This document shows positions 28,487 through 38,071 of a stretch of 64,000 bases of DNA, piece by piece (within the stretch, counting starts at the first letter, position 1; each line of letters begins with the position of its first letter). The stretch lies in the NCBI RefSeq assembly GCF_000956595.1, contig NZ_JYOO01000005.1, forward strand, positions 143,460 to 207,459. The letters run 5' to 3'. The stretch comes from Priestia aryabhattai B8W22. GTDB taxonomy: Bacteria; Bacillota; Bacilli; Bacillales; Bacillaceae_H. The notes under the pieces are model-generated. The model was not told where the DNA came from. It did no database searches and saw only the letters and a list, made by a program, of their open reading frames with translations. A program made the position numbers and the translations under genes.

Positions 28487-31400
28487 TTAAAATGTAGAGG
28501 TGGCTGTTTGACTTTCCATTTCCTGAAGCTCGTTTTCGGTAATGAGCACATCTCTCGGCTTGCTTCCTCTTGCTTCTGAAATAATTCCTTGCTGCTCCAT
28601 CATATCAATTAGGCGCGCTGCGCGATTGTACCCCATTCTGAAGCGTCTTTGCAGACTGGAAGTAGATGCACCGCCTTGATCTAGCACAAACTCGCATGCT
28701 TCATAGAAAAGCTCATCTTCTTCATTCGAAGCAAAGCTTTGCTGCTTTCTCAACAAATCTTCTTGATCAAATAAGTATGTTGGCTTCATTTGTTTTTTGA
28801 CATGATCTACAACGCGATCAATTTCTTCATCTGAAACAAAGTTCCCTTGAATTCGAACGCTTTTAGAAGATCCGTTTTCAAGAAGCAGCATATCACCTTT
28901 ACCTAATAGCTTTTCTGCTCCCCCTGTGTCGATAATTGTACGTGAATCAACTTGCGAAGAAACAGAAAATGCGATACGGGTTGGCACATTCGCTTTAATT
29001 AAGCCTGTAATAACATCTACGGAAGGACGCTGCGTTGCAAGCAATAAGTGAATGCCACACGCTCTTGCCTTTTGTGCAATACGGCAAATAGCTTCCTCTA
29101 CTTCCCCCGGAGATACCATCATTAAGTCGGCAAGTTCATCAATAATAATAACTAGATATGGCAGCTCCCCGCTTTTTTCATGGTGTTCTTTTACACGTTC
29201 GTTGTATTTTGTAATATCACGTACGCCCGCATGTGCAAACAGTTCATAACGGCGCTCCATTTCCTCTACTGCCCATTTTAAAGCTGTAGTAGCTGCTTTA
29301 GCATCCGTGATAACCGGGCTGACTAAATGCGGAATTCCGTTGTAAGGAGCTAGTTCAACCATTTTAGGGTCAATTAACATAAGCTTGACTTCGTGTGGCG
29401 CAGCTTTATAAAGCAAGCTGACGATAATGGTATTAATACAGACACTTTTACCAGACCCCGTCGCTCCGGCAATTAAACCGTGAGGCATTTTGTTCAAGTC
29501 AGTCACAACCGGCGTTCCTGAAATATCTAACCCTAGCGCCACCGTTAAAGGAGAGTTATCTTTTCTAAAAGAAGGATGCCTCAAAATTTCGCGAATTAAC
29601 ACCGGCTTACTTTGACGGTTTGGGACTTCAATTCCAATCGTATTTTTCCCTGGAATTGGCGCTTCAATTCGGATATCACGCGCGGCTAGGCTCAGTTTAA
29701 TATCATCTGTTAAATTTGTAATTTTGTTCACTTTCACACCGGGCTCAGGATGTACTTCAAATCTGGTCACGGTAGGACCTTGCGTGACGTTTACGACCTT
29801 AGCTCGAACGTTAAAGTTTTTTAATGTCATATCCAAAAGCTCACGCTGCTCATCCGCCCATTGATTATCTTCTTCAATAGCGGCCGGAGGAATGTTAAGC
29901 AAGTTCATTCCAGGAAATGTATAAGGAGAAGAAGCCTTTACATTTACAGGTTCTTCAGCTTTTAATGAAGCCTGTGGAACCGCTTCTTTGGTTTTTTCAC
30001 CGTGAACTTCTTCTTGCCTACTTACTTCCGTTTTTTTTTGCAGACCTTCTGCTTCCTGCCTTTGGTATGAACCTTGGGACGGCTGACTTTTTTCTCGAGC
30101 GCTGTTATCCATCTTTGTGCGGTCTTTTTTCAGCATCATCACATTAAAAGGTACTAATCGCTTGCCGCGAGCTCGTTCAGCATTCCCTGGCTGTTCTGCA
30201 GGTACAAGAGGTTCTACAGCTGACTCTTGCTGTACTTGTCCTTGTAACTCTTGACTTTCTTGTATACTGCTCTCTTCCTCTTTTATCACTGAATTTTCAA
30301 GCTCTTGGTGAACAACAGCCGGTGCCGCTTCTGGTTGCCATTCATCAGCTGCGGGTTGCGATGGATGTAAACTTTCAGAATTCAACTCGTGTTCTGCTTC
30401 AATATGAACACTGTTTGTTGGCTCTTCTAGAATGACGTCACTTTCTTTCTCAGCGGCTGGAGCTTCTTCTATCTTTCTAGGCTTTAGTGCTTCTACTTCT
30501 TCTGCTGCTTGTAAAAGAGCTATGCTTTCTTCCATCAACGTTTCTGCTTTTACCTCTTCAGCTTCATTTCCGATCTCTTGTTGGAACGAAACGGATGATT
30601 CAAACGGAGGCGTTTCCTTTGAAATTGAAGCCTCTTCGGCTACTGCTGTTTCTTCCGCCAAATCCCAGTCAGGAGTTTTCTCTTTTGCCACTAACGGTTC
30701 GACCGCGTGTGATTCTTCAAAAGTTGGAGCCTCTTCCTGTTCTTTTACGGCTACTGAAGAACTTAGCTTTTCTTCAGGAAATGATAGCTTCTCTTTTTGA
30801 TTTTCCTCATATTGCTTCCACTGAGCAAAACGCTGAGAAGACAGTTGCATCATTTCTTCCGTTTCTTGAACCGGCGCTTCTTCGGCTACAGGCTTAGAAA
30901 CTGATTTTCTTAACGGCTCTACAACAGACGTATTCATCGCTCGTCGGTAAATTTCATCTTCAAACGCTGCTTTTGATAACTGTGTACTCGGAAGCTCATA
31001 TTCTACTACTTCCTCACTCCCGGTTTGTACAACATTAGAAGGCCGCTTATTAAACCCATAGACAGGTGAAGGAATTTCAGTCGGACGAAACGGACGTTTT
31101 CTTACTTGCGGAATCGCTTCTTTCTTTTCAGATACTGTTTTTAACGGCTGAGATACTGACTTAGGCTGCGTTAGCGCCGACTTGCGAACAGGCTCTTGAT
31201 AAAACGGAGCCGGTGCCTTTTTTGCTACAGGCCTTGGTTCATTTTTAGGAATTGCTGACTTTTTTGCTTCTCCCATATCATCAATCAAAGGGAAACGAAA
31301 CGTTCCTTTTGGATATTGATAAGCTACTTTTGTATGAACATCTTGCTGTTCTTCACTGTAACTCCGTTTTTGCGTTCTGGCCGAGTGTGGAACAGAAGGT

Positions 31401-31591
31401 TTTGGCGCTGCTTTCATCACTGGCTTTTGATGAACTGACTGCATTTGTTTAGGCTTAGGAGCCTTCTTTTTAGGAATTGTTTTTTCTCTATTTAAAGGGT
31501 ATTCTTCCGTTGTATTTCCATGTTCGTCTACAACGATTTCTTTCACTTCGTATCCTAGTAAATAATCCATTACTTTTCGTACAAAACCCAT
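28487..31591 (-). CDS. sftA: DNA translocase SftA (FtsK/SpoIIIE family)
   Basis: A soluble FtsK-type ATPase that moves trapped chromosome out of the closing septum. The 1034 residues lack N-terminal membrane spans, as expected for SftA. Residues about 40-560 form a long, low-complexity linker rich in Glu, Pro, Lys and Ala. The motor follows with Walker A GATGSGKS, Walker B LVIIIDELADLMM, and a winged-helix gamma domain at the end (STSSLQRRFRMGYNRAARLID) for sequence-guided movement. ATG 31591 has AAAGAGTG before it. B. subtilis SftA is about 950 residues; the linker here is longer. Confidence 0.95.
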   Translation of the reverse strand: MGFVRKVMDYLLGYEVKEIVVDEHGNTTEEYPLNREKTIPKKKAPKPKQMQSVHQKPVMKAAPKPSVPHSARTQKRSYSEEQQDVHTKVAYQYPKGTFRFPLIDDMGEAKKSAIPKNEPRPVAKKAPAPFYQEPVRKSALTQPKSVSQPLKTVSEKKEAIPQVRKRPFRPTEIPSPVYGFNKRPSNVVQTGSEEVVEYELPSTQLSKAAFEDEIYRRAMNTSVVEPLRKSVSKPVAEEAPVQETEEMMQLSSQRFAQWKQYEENQKEKLSFPEEKLSSSVAVKEQEEAPTFEESHAVEPLVAKEKTPDWDLAEETAVAEEASISKETPPFESSVSFQQEIGNEAEEVKAETLMEESIALLQAAEEVEALKPRKIEEAPAAEKESDVILEEPTNSVHIEAEHELNSESLHPSQPAADEWQPEAAPAVVHQELENSVIKEEESSIQESQELQGQVQQESAVEPLVPAEQPGNAERARGKRLVPFNVMMLKKDRTKMDNSAREKSQPSQGSYQRQEAEGLQKKTEVSRQEEVHGEKTKEAVPQASLKAEEPVNVKASSPYTFPGMNLLNIPPAAIEEDNQWADEQRELLDMTLKNFNVRAKVVNVTQGPTVTRFEVHPEPGVKVNKITNLTDDIKLSLAARDIRIEAPIPGKNTIGIEVPNRQSKPVLIREILRHPSFRKDNSPLTVALGLDISGTPVVTDLNKMPHGLIAGATGSGKSVCINTIIVSLLYKAAPHEVKLMLIDPKMVELAPYNGIPHLVSPVITDAKAATTALKWAVEEMERRYELFAHAGVRDITKYNERVKEHHEKSGELPYLVIIIDELADLMMVSPGEVEEAICRIAQKARACGIHLLLATQRPSVDVITGLIKANVPTRIAFSVSSQVDSRTIIDTGGAEKLLGKGDMLLLENGSSKSVRIQGNFVSDEEIDRVVDHVKKQMKPTYLFDQEDLLRKQQSFASNEEDELFYEACEFVLDQGGASTSSLQRRFRMGYNRAARLIDMMEQQGIISEARGSKPRDVLITENELQEMESQTATSTF

Positions 31592-32020
31592 TTTTATCAC
31601 TCTTTCTATCAGACTATCTTACTTCGTTTAGCCTCTTATACCGCAGTGCTGCGACATCTACAAAAAGCTATCCATGCATCCTTTATTTACCTTTGGCCTC
31701 AAAGTATTCTCTGAGATGGATATATATACTATCTTTTCATTTATCATTCTATCACGTATGCTTGAACTCTTACTATAAAATCTACTATTTTGCTTCCCTT
31801 ATTTATACAGTAAAATTCCTCTTTGCAAAAATATTTTTTCACGTTTAATTAGCACTTATAATTAAACGCGAAAAAAGCCACTAGTATATACTAGTGGCTT
31901 TTAATTTTATCAAACCTTTTTAAGAATTGACAATTGCTTTTCAGCAACTGTAACGCTTTGAAATATACGTGTAAAAAAACATCATGCTTTTGCCCTATAA
32001 ATCAGTATCGCACTCTGCTT
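31592..32020 (-). other. Intergenic region upstream of sftA
   Basis: About 430 AT-rich bases. It contains the hairpin terminator at 31869-31905 (AGCCACTAGTATATACTAGTGGCT) and next to it a 9-bp inverted repeat CGTTTAATT/AATTAAACG (31843-31868 area). On the minus strand TTTTGC, 17 bases, TATAAA (about 31805-31833) could be the sftA promoter. The leftward ytpR stop is at 32021. No ORF is credible. Confidence 0.4.
31869..31905. terminator. Terminator downstream of ytpPQR
   Basis: AAAAGCCACTAGTATATACTAGTGGCTTTT is a perfect palindrome with A and T runs on both edges. It lies about 115 bases after the ytpR stop and upstream of sftA. Confidence 0.8.
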
Positions 32021-32626
32021 TTATGCTTGAAAAGGCTGACCTACTTCATATTTGTCTTCAAGTACTAAAATCCCTTTTTCTTGAGGAGCGTTCGGAAGCG
32101 CCAGCTCTTTAGCAGAGCAAATCATACCTGAAGAAGGCACACCGCGCAGCTCTGCATCTTTAATGATCATACCACTTGGCATAACCGCGCCTACTTTTGC
32201 TACCACCACTTTTTGACCTGCGTCTACATTTGGTGCTCCGCATACAATTTGAAGTGTTTCTGTGCCAACATCTACTTTACAGATGTTCAGCTTATCTGCA
32301 TTTGGATGCTTCTCTTTTTCTTGAACATATCCCACTACGAATTTAGGAGATAAATCCACTTCAAGTTTACCTTCAAAACCGCTTTCGCTAAGTACACGAT
32401 TTACTTCTTCCACCATTTCTTCTGTCAATTCAAGAGAACCATTTCCCTCTACTTTCAACTTAGAAGAAGCATGAAAAATGTTATAGCCAGCTGTTGTGTT
32501 TGATTTTTGATCAAAGATACGCACAACGTCGCCTTTTGTTTCAAACGTGCGATTTTCAATTGCGATCTCTTCTAGCTTGACGATTAACGTATCGCCGATG
32601 CCTTCTTTATTATAAAAAAGATTCAT
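32021..32626 (-). CDS. ytpR: YtpR, tRNA-binding-domain protein
   Basis: The 201 residues contain a C-terminal EMAP/Trbp111-like OB fold ([26 protein letters not shown], then [23 protein letters not shown]), the domain that begins the beta subunit of phenylalanyl-tRNA synthetase. The first 90 residues are a DUF4479-type N-terminal domain. Function in vivo is unknown; it could bind structured RNA. It follows ytpQ by 2 bases and ends the ytpPQR run. Its start MNLFYN has no competing upstream site. Confidence 0.9.
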   Translation of the reverse strand: MNLFYNKEGIGDTLIVKLEEIAIENRTFETKGDVVRIFDQKSNTTAGYNIFHASSKLKVEGNGSLELTEEMVEEVNRVLSESGFEGKLEVDLSPKFVVGYVQEKEKHPNADKLNICKVDVGTETLQIVCGAPNVDAGQKVVVAKVGAVMPSGMIIKDAELRGVPSSGMICSAKELALPNAPQEKGILVLEDKYEVGQPFQA

Positions 32627-32628
32627 AA

Positions 32629-33441
32629 TTAGTCCCGTCCTTTACTGCGATTTTTTCCTAGGATAAAAATAGGTTCTAGCTCGCCGTTTTCGTATAAAAA
32701 TGAAAGAGCTGTGATGGGTACACGTCCACTTGCAAAAAAGCTCATGGTCATCTGCGCAAGAATATCATAACCCGTTTCGTTTTGGATATCAGCTAGAATC
32801 AGCACATCTTGGTGAGGTACTGCTACAGCCATTGTGCCCGAAACACTAGAAGCAAAATCTTGCAAAAATGCCTCATTAAGAATTCGGCTTGCATCGTATC
32901 CATCGTTTTGATTTACAAAATAAAAGTCATTGCCTGCTACCGTATCTTTTTTATGTGAAATCGGCAAAGAGCGAAGATTAAATTTAGCCATTTCCCGCAC
33001 TGCGGATAGATCTAAATTTTCCTTGCGAATTAGTTTCTCATCTAATAGACGATATGTATTGCCTAAATCAAGCGCATAATAAATGCGTGTTTCAGCTGTA
33101 TGTTCATCATAAATCAACGGCACGTCTTCATTCGATTTATCCGGAAAAGACGTTGAGCGAATAACTGGATAAATGCGCTTTTCTTTTCCCGTTACCTGCT
33201 GTTCATCGTTCATAACACGAAGAGCTTCTTTTATATAATATACCATTTCATCTAGAGCTGCTTCCTTTTTTTCTTCCCATTTTGCAATTAGCCCAGGTAA
33301 AGAAATGGTTACACCTTTTTTCGTTTCCTGATGTTCAACGCGCAGCGTATCTTTTTCACGATCAAATAAAAATGACCAATCCGCACCCGTTAATCGCTCT
33401 TCTAATAGTTTTCTCATCTTTTGACTATTCATTTTCGCCAT
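32629..33441 (-). CDS. ytpQ: YtpQ, DUF1444 family protein
   Basis: A cytoplasmic 270-residue protein of the DUF1444 family, unknown function. Visible features: [17 protein letters not shown] at the start, a conserved [10 protein letters not shown] stretch, and [15 protein letters not shown]. There are no membrane segments. ATG 33441 is preferred to the open frame from 33462 because AAAGGAGG precedes it with 7-base spacing. It lies between ytpP and ytpR as in B. subtilis, with a hairpin at 33473-33506 separating it from ytpP. Confidence 0.88.
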   Translation of the reverse strand: MAKMNSQKMRKLLEERLTGADWSFLFDREKDTLRVEHQETKKGVTISLPGLIAKWEEKKEAALDEMVYYIKEALRVMNDEQQVTGKEKRIYPVIRSTSFPDKSNEDVPLIYDEHTAETRIYYALDLGNTYRLLDEKLIRKENLDLSAVREMAKFNLRSLPISHKKDTVAGNDFYFVNQNDGYDASRILNEAFLQDFASSVSGTMAVAVPHQDVLILADIQNETGYDILAQMTMSFFASGRVPITALSFLYENGELEPIFILGKNRSKGRD

Positions 33442-33472
33442 ATTTACGCCTCCTTTTCTCATTTTTATGTAT

Positions 33473-33506
33473 GAAGACTGATAGCTGTAGATAGCTATCA
33501 GTCTTC
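33473..33506 (-). terminator. Perfect 14-bp hairpin between ytpP and ytpQ
   Basis: GAAGACTGATAGCT (33473-33486) pairs perfectly with AGCTATCAGTCTTC (33493-33506) around six bases. It lies 8 bases after the ytpP stop and 30 bases before the ytpQ ribosome site. On the minus strand it is followed by ATACATAAAAATGAG without a true T run, so it may attenuate, protect mRNA ends or terminate weakly. Confidence 0.65.
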
Positions 33507-33513
33507 ACTTGAT

Positions 33514-33822
33514 TTATGCATTTAAGCCGTTAATAAACTCTTCAATTTCTTCTTTTGTTTTACGGTCTTTGCTGACAAAACGCCCTGTTTCTTCTCCGTT
33601 GCTGTAACCAACAAAGCTTGGAATTCCAAAGATGCTTAATTCTGCACAAAGATCGATGAAGTCGTCGCGGTCGACATAGTGAAATGTATACTCGCTATGA
33701 TTCGCCTCAATTTCTGGAAGCACAGGCTCGATTACTCGGCAATCTGGGCACCAGTCTGCTGAAAACATCATGATATGTTTTCCTTCTTTAATGATTTCTT
33801 TGTATTGTTCAATTGTTTGCAT
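33514..33822 (-). CDS. ytpP: Thioredoxin-like protein YtpP
   Basis: A small thiol-disulfide protein of 102 residues with active site WCPDC (FSADWCPDCRVIEP, about residue 24-28) and the thioredoxin cis-proline loop IFGIPSFVGY. The CPDC pair differs from the CGPC of general thioredoxin. It begins the ytpPQR run. The ribosome site (AAAGAAAAAATGG) is weak by eye. Likely a redox partner of unknown targets. Confidence 0.9.
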   Translation of the reverse strand: MQTIEQYKEIIKEGKHIMMFSADWCPDCRVIEPVLPEIEANHSEYTFHYVDRDDFIDLCAELSIFGIPSFVGYSNGEETGRFVSKDRKTKEEIEEFINGLNA

Positions 33823-33986
33823 TTTTTTCCATTTTTTCTTTCCTCCACTTTTTCTTTTACTTTCGTATTTAAACGGCTAAAGCCCCATACATTATTTAAT
33901 CCTTCTACATCAAAACATAGTATATGAGTTGTTGCAACTATCATACACTGATGCTTTTCTATTATAAAGGGTTACAAAGAAATTTC

Positions 33987-34511
33987 CTATTGAACAGCTT
34001 GATTTGTCCTAAAATCCAGCTGTCCTTTTAGCATTAAAACAACTTGATAAAACATAGCGGTCCGATCTAAATTTCCATTGGTGAAAATACCGATTGCTCC
34101 TTCTTTTTTTCGAATATTCTTTTGGTTTGTATACACTTCCATAGCTTCGGCTAATTCTTTTTTATCATGACGAAGCATACCGGCTACCGCTTCAGGAAGC
34201 AGAATACGAGCTCCTCCACCTAAAATCGGTTCAAGGTCCTTAGAGGTAACAAGACTTCCCCAGTTGCAAAGGAATAAGCCATGAGGCGTTTCCTGCACCC
34301 CTCCTTCAAGTCCAATGCCAATATCAGCACCTGTCGCTTTGACAGCAGCACGTGCGCGGTTAATCGCTCCTTGGATGGTTTCTTCATCAGAAAAAGGCTG
34401 TGGCGACACCCCGGACTGCACGTCTACCTCTACGTATGTAAAAGTATCTCCAAATACTTTTTTTACTGCATTTACTTTTGTTGGATTCTTCGTTCCGATT
34501 GCAATTTTCAT
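33987..34511 (-). CDS. DUF84 (YjjX-type) inosine/xanthosine triphosphatase
   Basis: Removes non-canonical purine nucleotides such as ITP and XTP. The 174 residues begin with the family block MKIAIGTKNPTKVNAVK and have VSPQPFSDEETIQGAINRARAA, GIGLEGGV and AEAMEVY, the ITPase-like fold of the DUF84/YjjX family. It starts behind GACAGGAGAAAAA. It is transcribed leftward after ytoP, 58 bases away. The family assignment is good; substrate preference cannot be read from sequence. Confidence 0.87.
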   Translation of the reverse strand: MKIAIGTKNPTKVNAVKKVFGDTFTYVEVDVQSGVSPQPFSDEETIQGAINRARAAVKATGADIGIGLEGGVQETPHGLFLCNWGSLVTSKDLEPILGGGARILLPEAVAGMLRHDKKELAEAMEVYTNQKNIRKKEGAIGIFTNGNLDRTAMFYQVVLMLKGQLDFRTNQAVQ

Positions 34512-34569
34512 TTTTTTCTCCTGTCATTATGAAACAAAGCAACCGCAAAAGCAGCTGCTTTGTTCTTCT

Positions 34570-35643
34570 TTATCCGTTTTGCTTAATCGTATCAAGCGTT
34601 GTTTGGTCTGTAGAACGTACAAGTTTAACTAATAATTCTTTTGCAGCTGCATAGTCATCCACATGAATCATAGATGCATGAGTATGAATATAACGTGAAC
34701 ATACGCCGATTACTGCAGAAGGAACGCCATTATTAGAAGTATGAACGCGCCCTGCATCCGTACCTCCTGGAGAAACGAAGTATTGATAAGGGATGCTGTT
34801 TGTCTCAGCTGTATCTAAAATAAATTCTCTCATTCCTCTATGTGTGACCATCGTACGGTCAAAGATACGAAGTAATACGCCTTTTCCTAATTGTCCAAAT
34901 GCATTTTTATCGCCTGATGTATCGTTAGCAGGACTAGCATCTAGTGCATAAAACAAATCCGGTTTAATCATATTCGCAGCTGATTGAGCACCGCGAAGCC
35001 CTACTTCTTCTTGAACAGTAGCTCCAGAATATAAGATATTTGGCAATTTTTCATTTTTTACTTCTTTTAATAATTCAACCGCAAGTCCGCACCCATAGCG
35101 GTTATCCCATGCTTTCGCCAATATTTTCTTTTCATTTGCCATTGGCGTAAACGGACAAATCGGTACAATTTGATCGCCAGGACGAATGCCCATTTCTGCT
35201 ACTTCCTGCTTGCTATCTGCGCCCACATCAATCATCATATTTTTAATGGCCATCGGCTTGTTGCGCTGTGATTCATCTAATAAATGGGGAGGAATAGAAG
35301 CAATTACCCCGGTGATAGGACCTTTTTTTGTAACAACATGGACGCGTTGAGCTAGAAGTACTTGACTCCACCATCCTCCTAGAGTTTGAAAACGAAGCAT
35401 TCCTTTATCTGTTACAGATGTAACCATAAATCCTACTTCGTCCATATGTCCTGCTACCATTACTTTAGGACCTTTTTCTTCATTATAACGAACGCCGAAT
35501 AAACTTCCTAACCCATCTTGAATGACTTCATCTACAAGGGGTTCAATTTGCGAGCGCATAAATGAACGTACTTGATGTTCGTTTCCAGCGGCACCTGGTA
35601 ACTCCGTTAATGTTTTAAATAGAGATAGCGTTTCATTGTTCAT
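34570..35643 (-). CDS. ytoP: M42 family metallo-aminopeptidase YtoP
   Basis: A glutamyl-aminopeptidase/endoglucanase-type (M42) dinuclear-metal peptidase, normally a tetrahedral dodecamer in the cytoplasm. The 357 residues show metal ligands in [12 protein letters not shown] (about 60-71), [12 protein letters not shown], and [13 protein letters not shown] with the catalytic Glu, plus [11 protein letters not shown] and [11 protein letters not shown] near the end. Start ATG 35643 has AAAGGAGAGTA. It follows the B. subtilis order between ytzB and the DUF84 gene. Confidence 0.93.
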   Translation of the reverse strand: MNNETLSLFKTLTELPGAAGNEHQVRSFMRSQIEPLVDEVIQDGLGSLFGVRYNEEKGPKVMVAGHMDEVGFMVTSVTDKGMLRFQTLGGWWSQVLLAQRVHVVTKKGPITGVIASIPPHLLDESQRNKPMAIKNMMIDVGADSKQEVAEMGIRPGDQIVPICPFTPMANEKKILAKAWDNRYGCGLAVELLKEVKNEKLPNILYSGATVQEEVGLRGAQSAANMIKPDLFYALDASPANDTSGDKNAFGQLGKGVLLRIFDRTMVTHRGMREFILDTAETNSIPYQYFVSPGGTDAGRVHTSNNGVPSAVIGVCSRYIHTHASMIHVDDYAAAKELLVKLVRSTDQTTLDTIKQNG

Positions 35644-35795
35644 ATATACTCTCCTTTATGTATCATTTTCTTTATTGTATCGAAAACCGGAAATAGTTGC
35701 TAGTTCCGTCCTTCTCTTCTATGACTCAACTTAACAAAGCATTCGACAATTTGATATAATAATGAAAACATATCCTTAAAAAGCAGGTGAATAAC

Positions 35796-36107
35796 GTGAA
35801 ATGGACTCAACTAATAGCAGGAGCTGCAGTCGGATTTGCAAGCGCTTATATTATTCAAAAAAGAAAGTCGTCAATTTCCTCATCGGAAGCCCTTGCGATT
35901 GTTAAAAGCGCTTTTAAACAAAACGGGGCAATCGACGGCTCATGGATTGAAACAACAACTAAAGTCATTCAAAAACATGGTCTCTCTTTTTATGGTTATA
36001 CAGGTGGAATTATCAGAACACGTGATGCAAAACAGGAACATTACGAGTTTTTCATTGATAAAAAAAGCGGTGCTATTATTGAATTGACGTTGAATGCACC
36101 CGTTTAA
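35796..36107 (+). CDS. ytzB: YtzB, small PepSY-like membrane protein
   Basis: A 103-residue protein with one N-terminal membrane segment (WTQLIAGAAVGFASAYII) and a PepSY-like domain (SEALAIVKSAFKQNG, then YEFFIDKKSGAIIELTLNA). Function is unknown. Of two in-frame GTG starts (35787, 35796) the second has AGCAGGTG at the correct 6-base distance. Its 3' end overlaps the convergent ytnP by 32 bases, so the two mRNAs are complementary there. Confidence 0.82.
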   Translation: MKWTQLIAGAAVGFASAYIIQKRKSSISSSEALAIVKSAFKQNGAIDGSWIETTTKVIQKHGLSFYGYTGGIIRTRDAKQEHYEFFIDKKSGAIIELTLNAPV

Positions 36108-36933
36108 TTTCGTCAACTATTTCTCCTTTATTATCCCATTTTACAGCTCGATAAAAAGCATCATGATAAAAACTTAGCCAAGCTTGATGCTCATAGGCAT
36201 AAGCTAGCCACTGCTGTTTTTGTTCAATCGAAGTCATTGGATAATCATCATATGCCATTACCCATAAGACATTTTGATGTGCATGTGTTGGCAAAAGATC
36301 GCCCATGTGCACTAAGATGTCGTTGTTTCCTTTTAATACAACTACAGCATGGCCATCGCTGTGACCGCCGGTATGATGAACAGTTACTCCAGGCACAATT
36401 TCATCTTTGTCGCTAAATGTTATTATTTGATGCTGAATAAATTCCCAATTTTGTTTCCAATACGTATTTTTAGAACGTATATTAGGATTTCTCATTTCAT
36501 TCCACTCGATGTCGCTAACAAAAATTCTTGCATTTGGAAAAGCAGAGGAAAAATTTCCGTTGATACATTTTGTTAAGCCTGACACATGATCAAAGTGGAG
36601 ATGCGTCATAATGATATGAGTAATATCTTCACACGTAAACCCTAACTTTTGTAAGTCTTCAGCAATAAATGATTCTTCCGTTACGCCAAAATGACGCTTT
36701 TTTTTCTCATCCAACATCCCTTTTCCTATGCCTGCATCAATTAACATGAGGTGTTTTTCAGTTTGAACGAGCAAAGGATCAGTCCTCATTGGAATTCGAT
36801 TTCCTTCTGAGATAGAATATTTTTTTGTCCAAAGCTCTTTTGGAACAACACCAAACATTGCCCCTCCGTCTAAATGATTATTCCCTCCACGAAGCCATGT
36901 CACTTTTAATCCGCCTATTGTTAACGTTTCCAT
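36076..36933 (-). CDS. ytnP: Metallo-beta-lactamase-fold lactonase YtnP
   Basis: A dinuclear zinc hydrolase of the AHL-lactonase-like group; B. subtilis YtnP degrades quorum-sensing-type lactones of competitors. The 285 residues hold the HxHxDH motif in MTHLHFDHVSG (about 112-122), further ligands in TGGHSDGH (about 188-195), an Asp in GDLLPTHAH, and the C-terminal FYHDAFY. It has no signal peptide. Start ATG 36933 has AATGGAGGTGTAAA. It overlaps ytzB tail to tail. Confidence 0.9.
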   Translation of the reverse strand: METLTIGGLKVTWLRGGNNHLDGGAMFGVVPKELWTKKYSISEGNRIPMRTDPLLVQTEKHLMLIDAGIGKGMLDEKKKRHFGVTEESFIAEDLQKLGFTCEDITHIIMTHLHFDHVSGLTKCINGNFSSAFPNARIFVSDIEWNEMRNPNIRSKNTYWKQNWEFIQHQIITFSDKDEIVPGVTVHHTGGHSDGHAVVVLKGNNDILVHMGDLLPTHAHQNVLWVMAYDDYPMTSIEQKQQWLAYAYEHQAWLSFYHDAFYRAVKWDNKGEIVDEIKRVHSTSIQ

Positions 36934-36990
36934 TTTACACCTCCATTATATTCCTTTTTATTTTATCACTATCCCCTTCTCTTTTTGAAC

Positions 36991-37019
36991 AAAAAAAGAC
37001 TGAGGAACTCAGTCTTTTT
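36991..37019 (-). terminator. Terminator of trmB, containing its stop codon
   Basis: AAAGACTGAG-GAA-CTCAGTCTTT with T runs on both strands. The trmB stop codon TGA lies within the stem. Confidence 0.9.
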
Positions 37020-37659
37020 CATTCAGGTATTTTACTTCACAGCGGTAAATGCGGCTGCCTTTTTGTGAAAATTTCTCTTCATATTCCGTCATAACATTGC
37101 CTTCAAAATCACTTTTATGCAAATCTAAGCTAATGTACTTGAGAAGAAGCCCATATTCTGAAAAGCTTGTCAATGAATACTCAAATAGCCCTTGATTATC
37201 TGTTTTAAAGTGAATTTCTCCACCATCAACCAGCAGATTTTCATACATGCTTAAGAACGTTTTGTATGTTAAACGGCGCTTGGCATGTCTCTTTTTTGGC
37301 CATGGATCAGAGAAATTGAGATAAACGCGACCCACATCATTTTTTGTAAAAAACTCACTAAGGTGGTTAGCATCTACATTCAACAGCTTTAAATTTGGAA
37401 GCTCTTCTTCAATCAATCGTTCTAGAGCACTTAAGATGACACTTTCGTACATTTCAATTCCAATATAGTTAATATGCGGATTTTGTTTAGCCATCCCTAC
37501 TAAAAATTGGCCTTTTCCTGTTCCTACTTCAATATGAAGAGGATTTTCATTCCCAAAAACTTCTTTCCAGTTTCCTTTATACTCCGTTGGGTTTGGAACC
37601 ACGTATTGGGGATTTTCAGCAATTTTATCTTTTGCCCAAGGTTTGTTTCGTAATCTCAT
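37009..37659 (-). CDS. trmB: tRNA (guanine-N7)-methyltransferase
   Basis: Makes m7G46 in the tRNA variable loop using SAM. The 216 residues carry the SAM-binding [16 protein letters not shown] (about 45-60), GIEMYESV, and the catalytic-site [22 protein letters not shown] 37659 is preferred because AAAGAGGTGCAAC precedes it; the open frame extends 30 bases upstream without a site. Its stop codon sits in the terminator stem. Confidence 0.95.
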   Translation of the reverse strand: MRLRNKPWAKDKIAENPQYVVPNPTEYKGNWKEVFGNENPLHIEVGTGKGQFLVGMAKQNPHINYIGIEMYESVILSALERLIEEELPNLKLLNVDANHLSEFFTKNDVGRVYLNFSDPWPKKRHAKRRLTYKTFLSMYENLLVDGGEIHFKTDNQGLFEYSLTSFSEYGLLLKYISLDLHKSDFEGNVMTEYEEKFSQKGSRIYRCEVKYLNEKD

Positions 37660-37693
37660 GTTGCACCTCTTTAATTTATTTTGACGCATTGAA

Positions 37694-37722
37694 AATGTCG
37701 GTTATTCGAAACAACCGACATT
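37694..37722. repeat. Inverted repeat between trmB and ytzH
   Basis: AATGTCGGTT pairs perfectly with AACCGACATT around nine bases, and outer GCAT/ATGC extends it with mismatches. It lies between divergent trmB (leftward) and ytzH (rightward), 35 bases before the trmB ATG. It has no T run. It may be an operator or an mRNA-leader hairpin. Confidence 0.5.
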
Positions 37723-37786
37723 CTCATGCATAATTGTGTTTAGATAGAAAAAAATAAGAGCATCATACGAGAAAGGATGATGCTTA

Positions 37787-38065
37787 ATGCCTTTAAATGC
37801 CGAACACCAAATGAATATATTAAAAGATATTTTATCTAATCATCAAAGTGATTGCTGCGGAACGGTTGCGGAATGTGAACAGGTTGAACGTTTAATTCAA
37901 TCAATGTTAGCAAAAGGACATGCTAGCACAGACGTACAAGCAACACTACAAAACGTGTATCAATACACGCAGGATGCAAAAAGTGCTGCTCATTTAGACG
38001 AACATATTCAAACCAATCAACAAAATTTATCACAATGGGTCCAAGAACTATCTACCTTGTCATAA
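37787..38065 (+). CDS. ytzH: YtzH-like small protein
   Basis: A 92-residue acidic, helical, cytoplasmic protein of the YtzH family, unknown function. It has an adjacent cysteine pair (SDCCGTVAEC) that may bind metal or form disulfides. Start ATG 37787 follows GAAAGGATGATGCTTA. It is convergent with ytmP, whose stop lies 6 bases beyond, and no terminator separates them. Confidence 0.82.
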   Translation: MPLNAEHQMNILKDILSNHQSDCCGTVAECEQVERLIQSMLAKGHASTDVQATLQNVYQYTQDAKSAAHLDEHIQTNQQNLSQWVQELSTLS

Positions 38066-38071
38066 TCTTTG

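Noticed and set aside
30432..30897. Two plus-strand frames of 122 and 136 codons opposite the sftA linker
   Set aside because: They are shadows of the Glu-rich, low-complexity linker; their composition (Leu/Ser-rich) simply mirrors the Glu codons on the coding strand.
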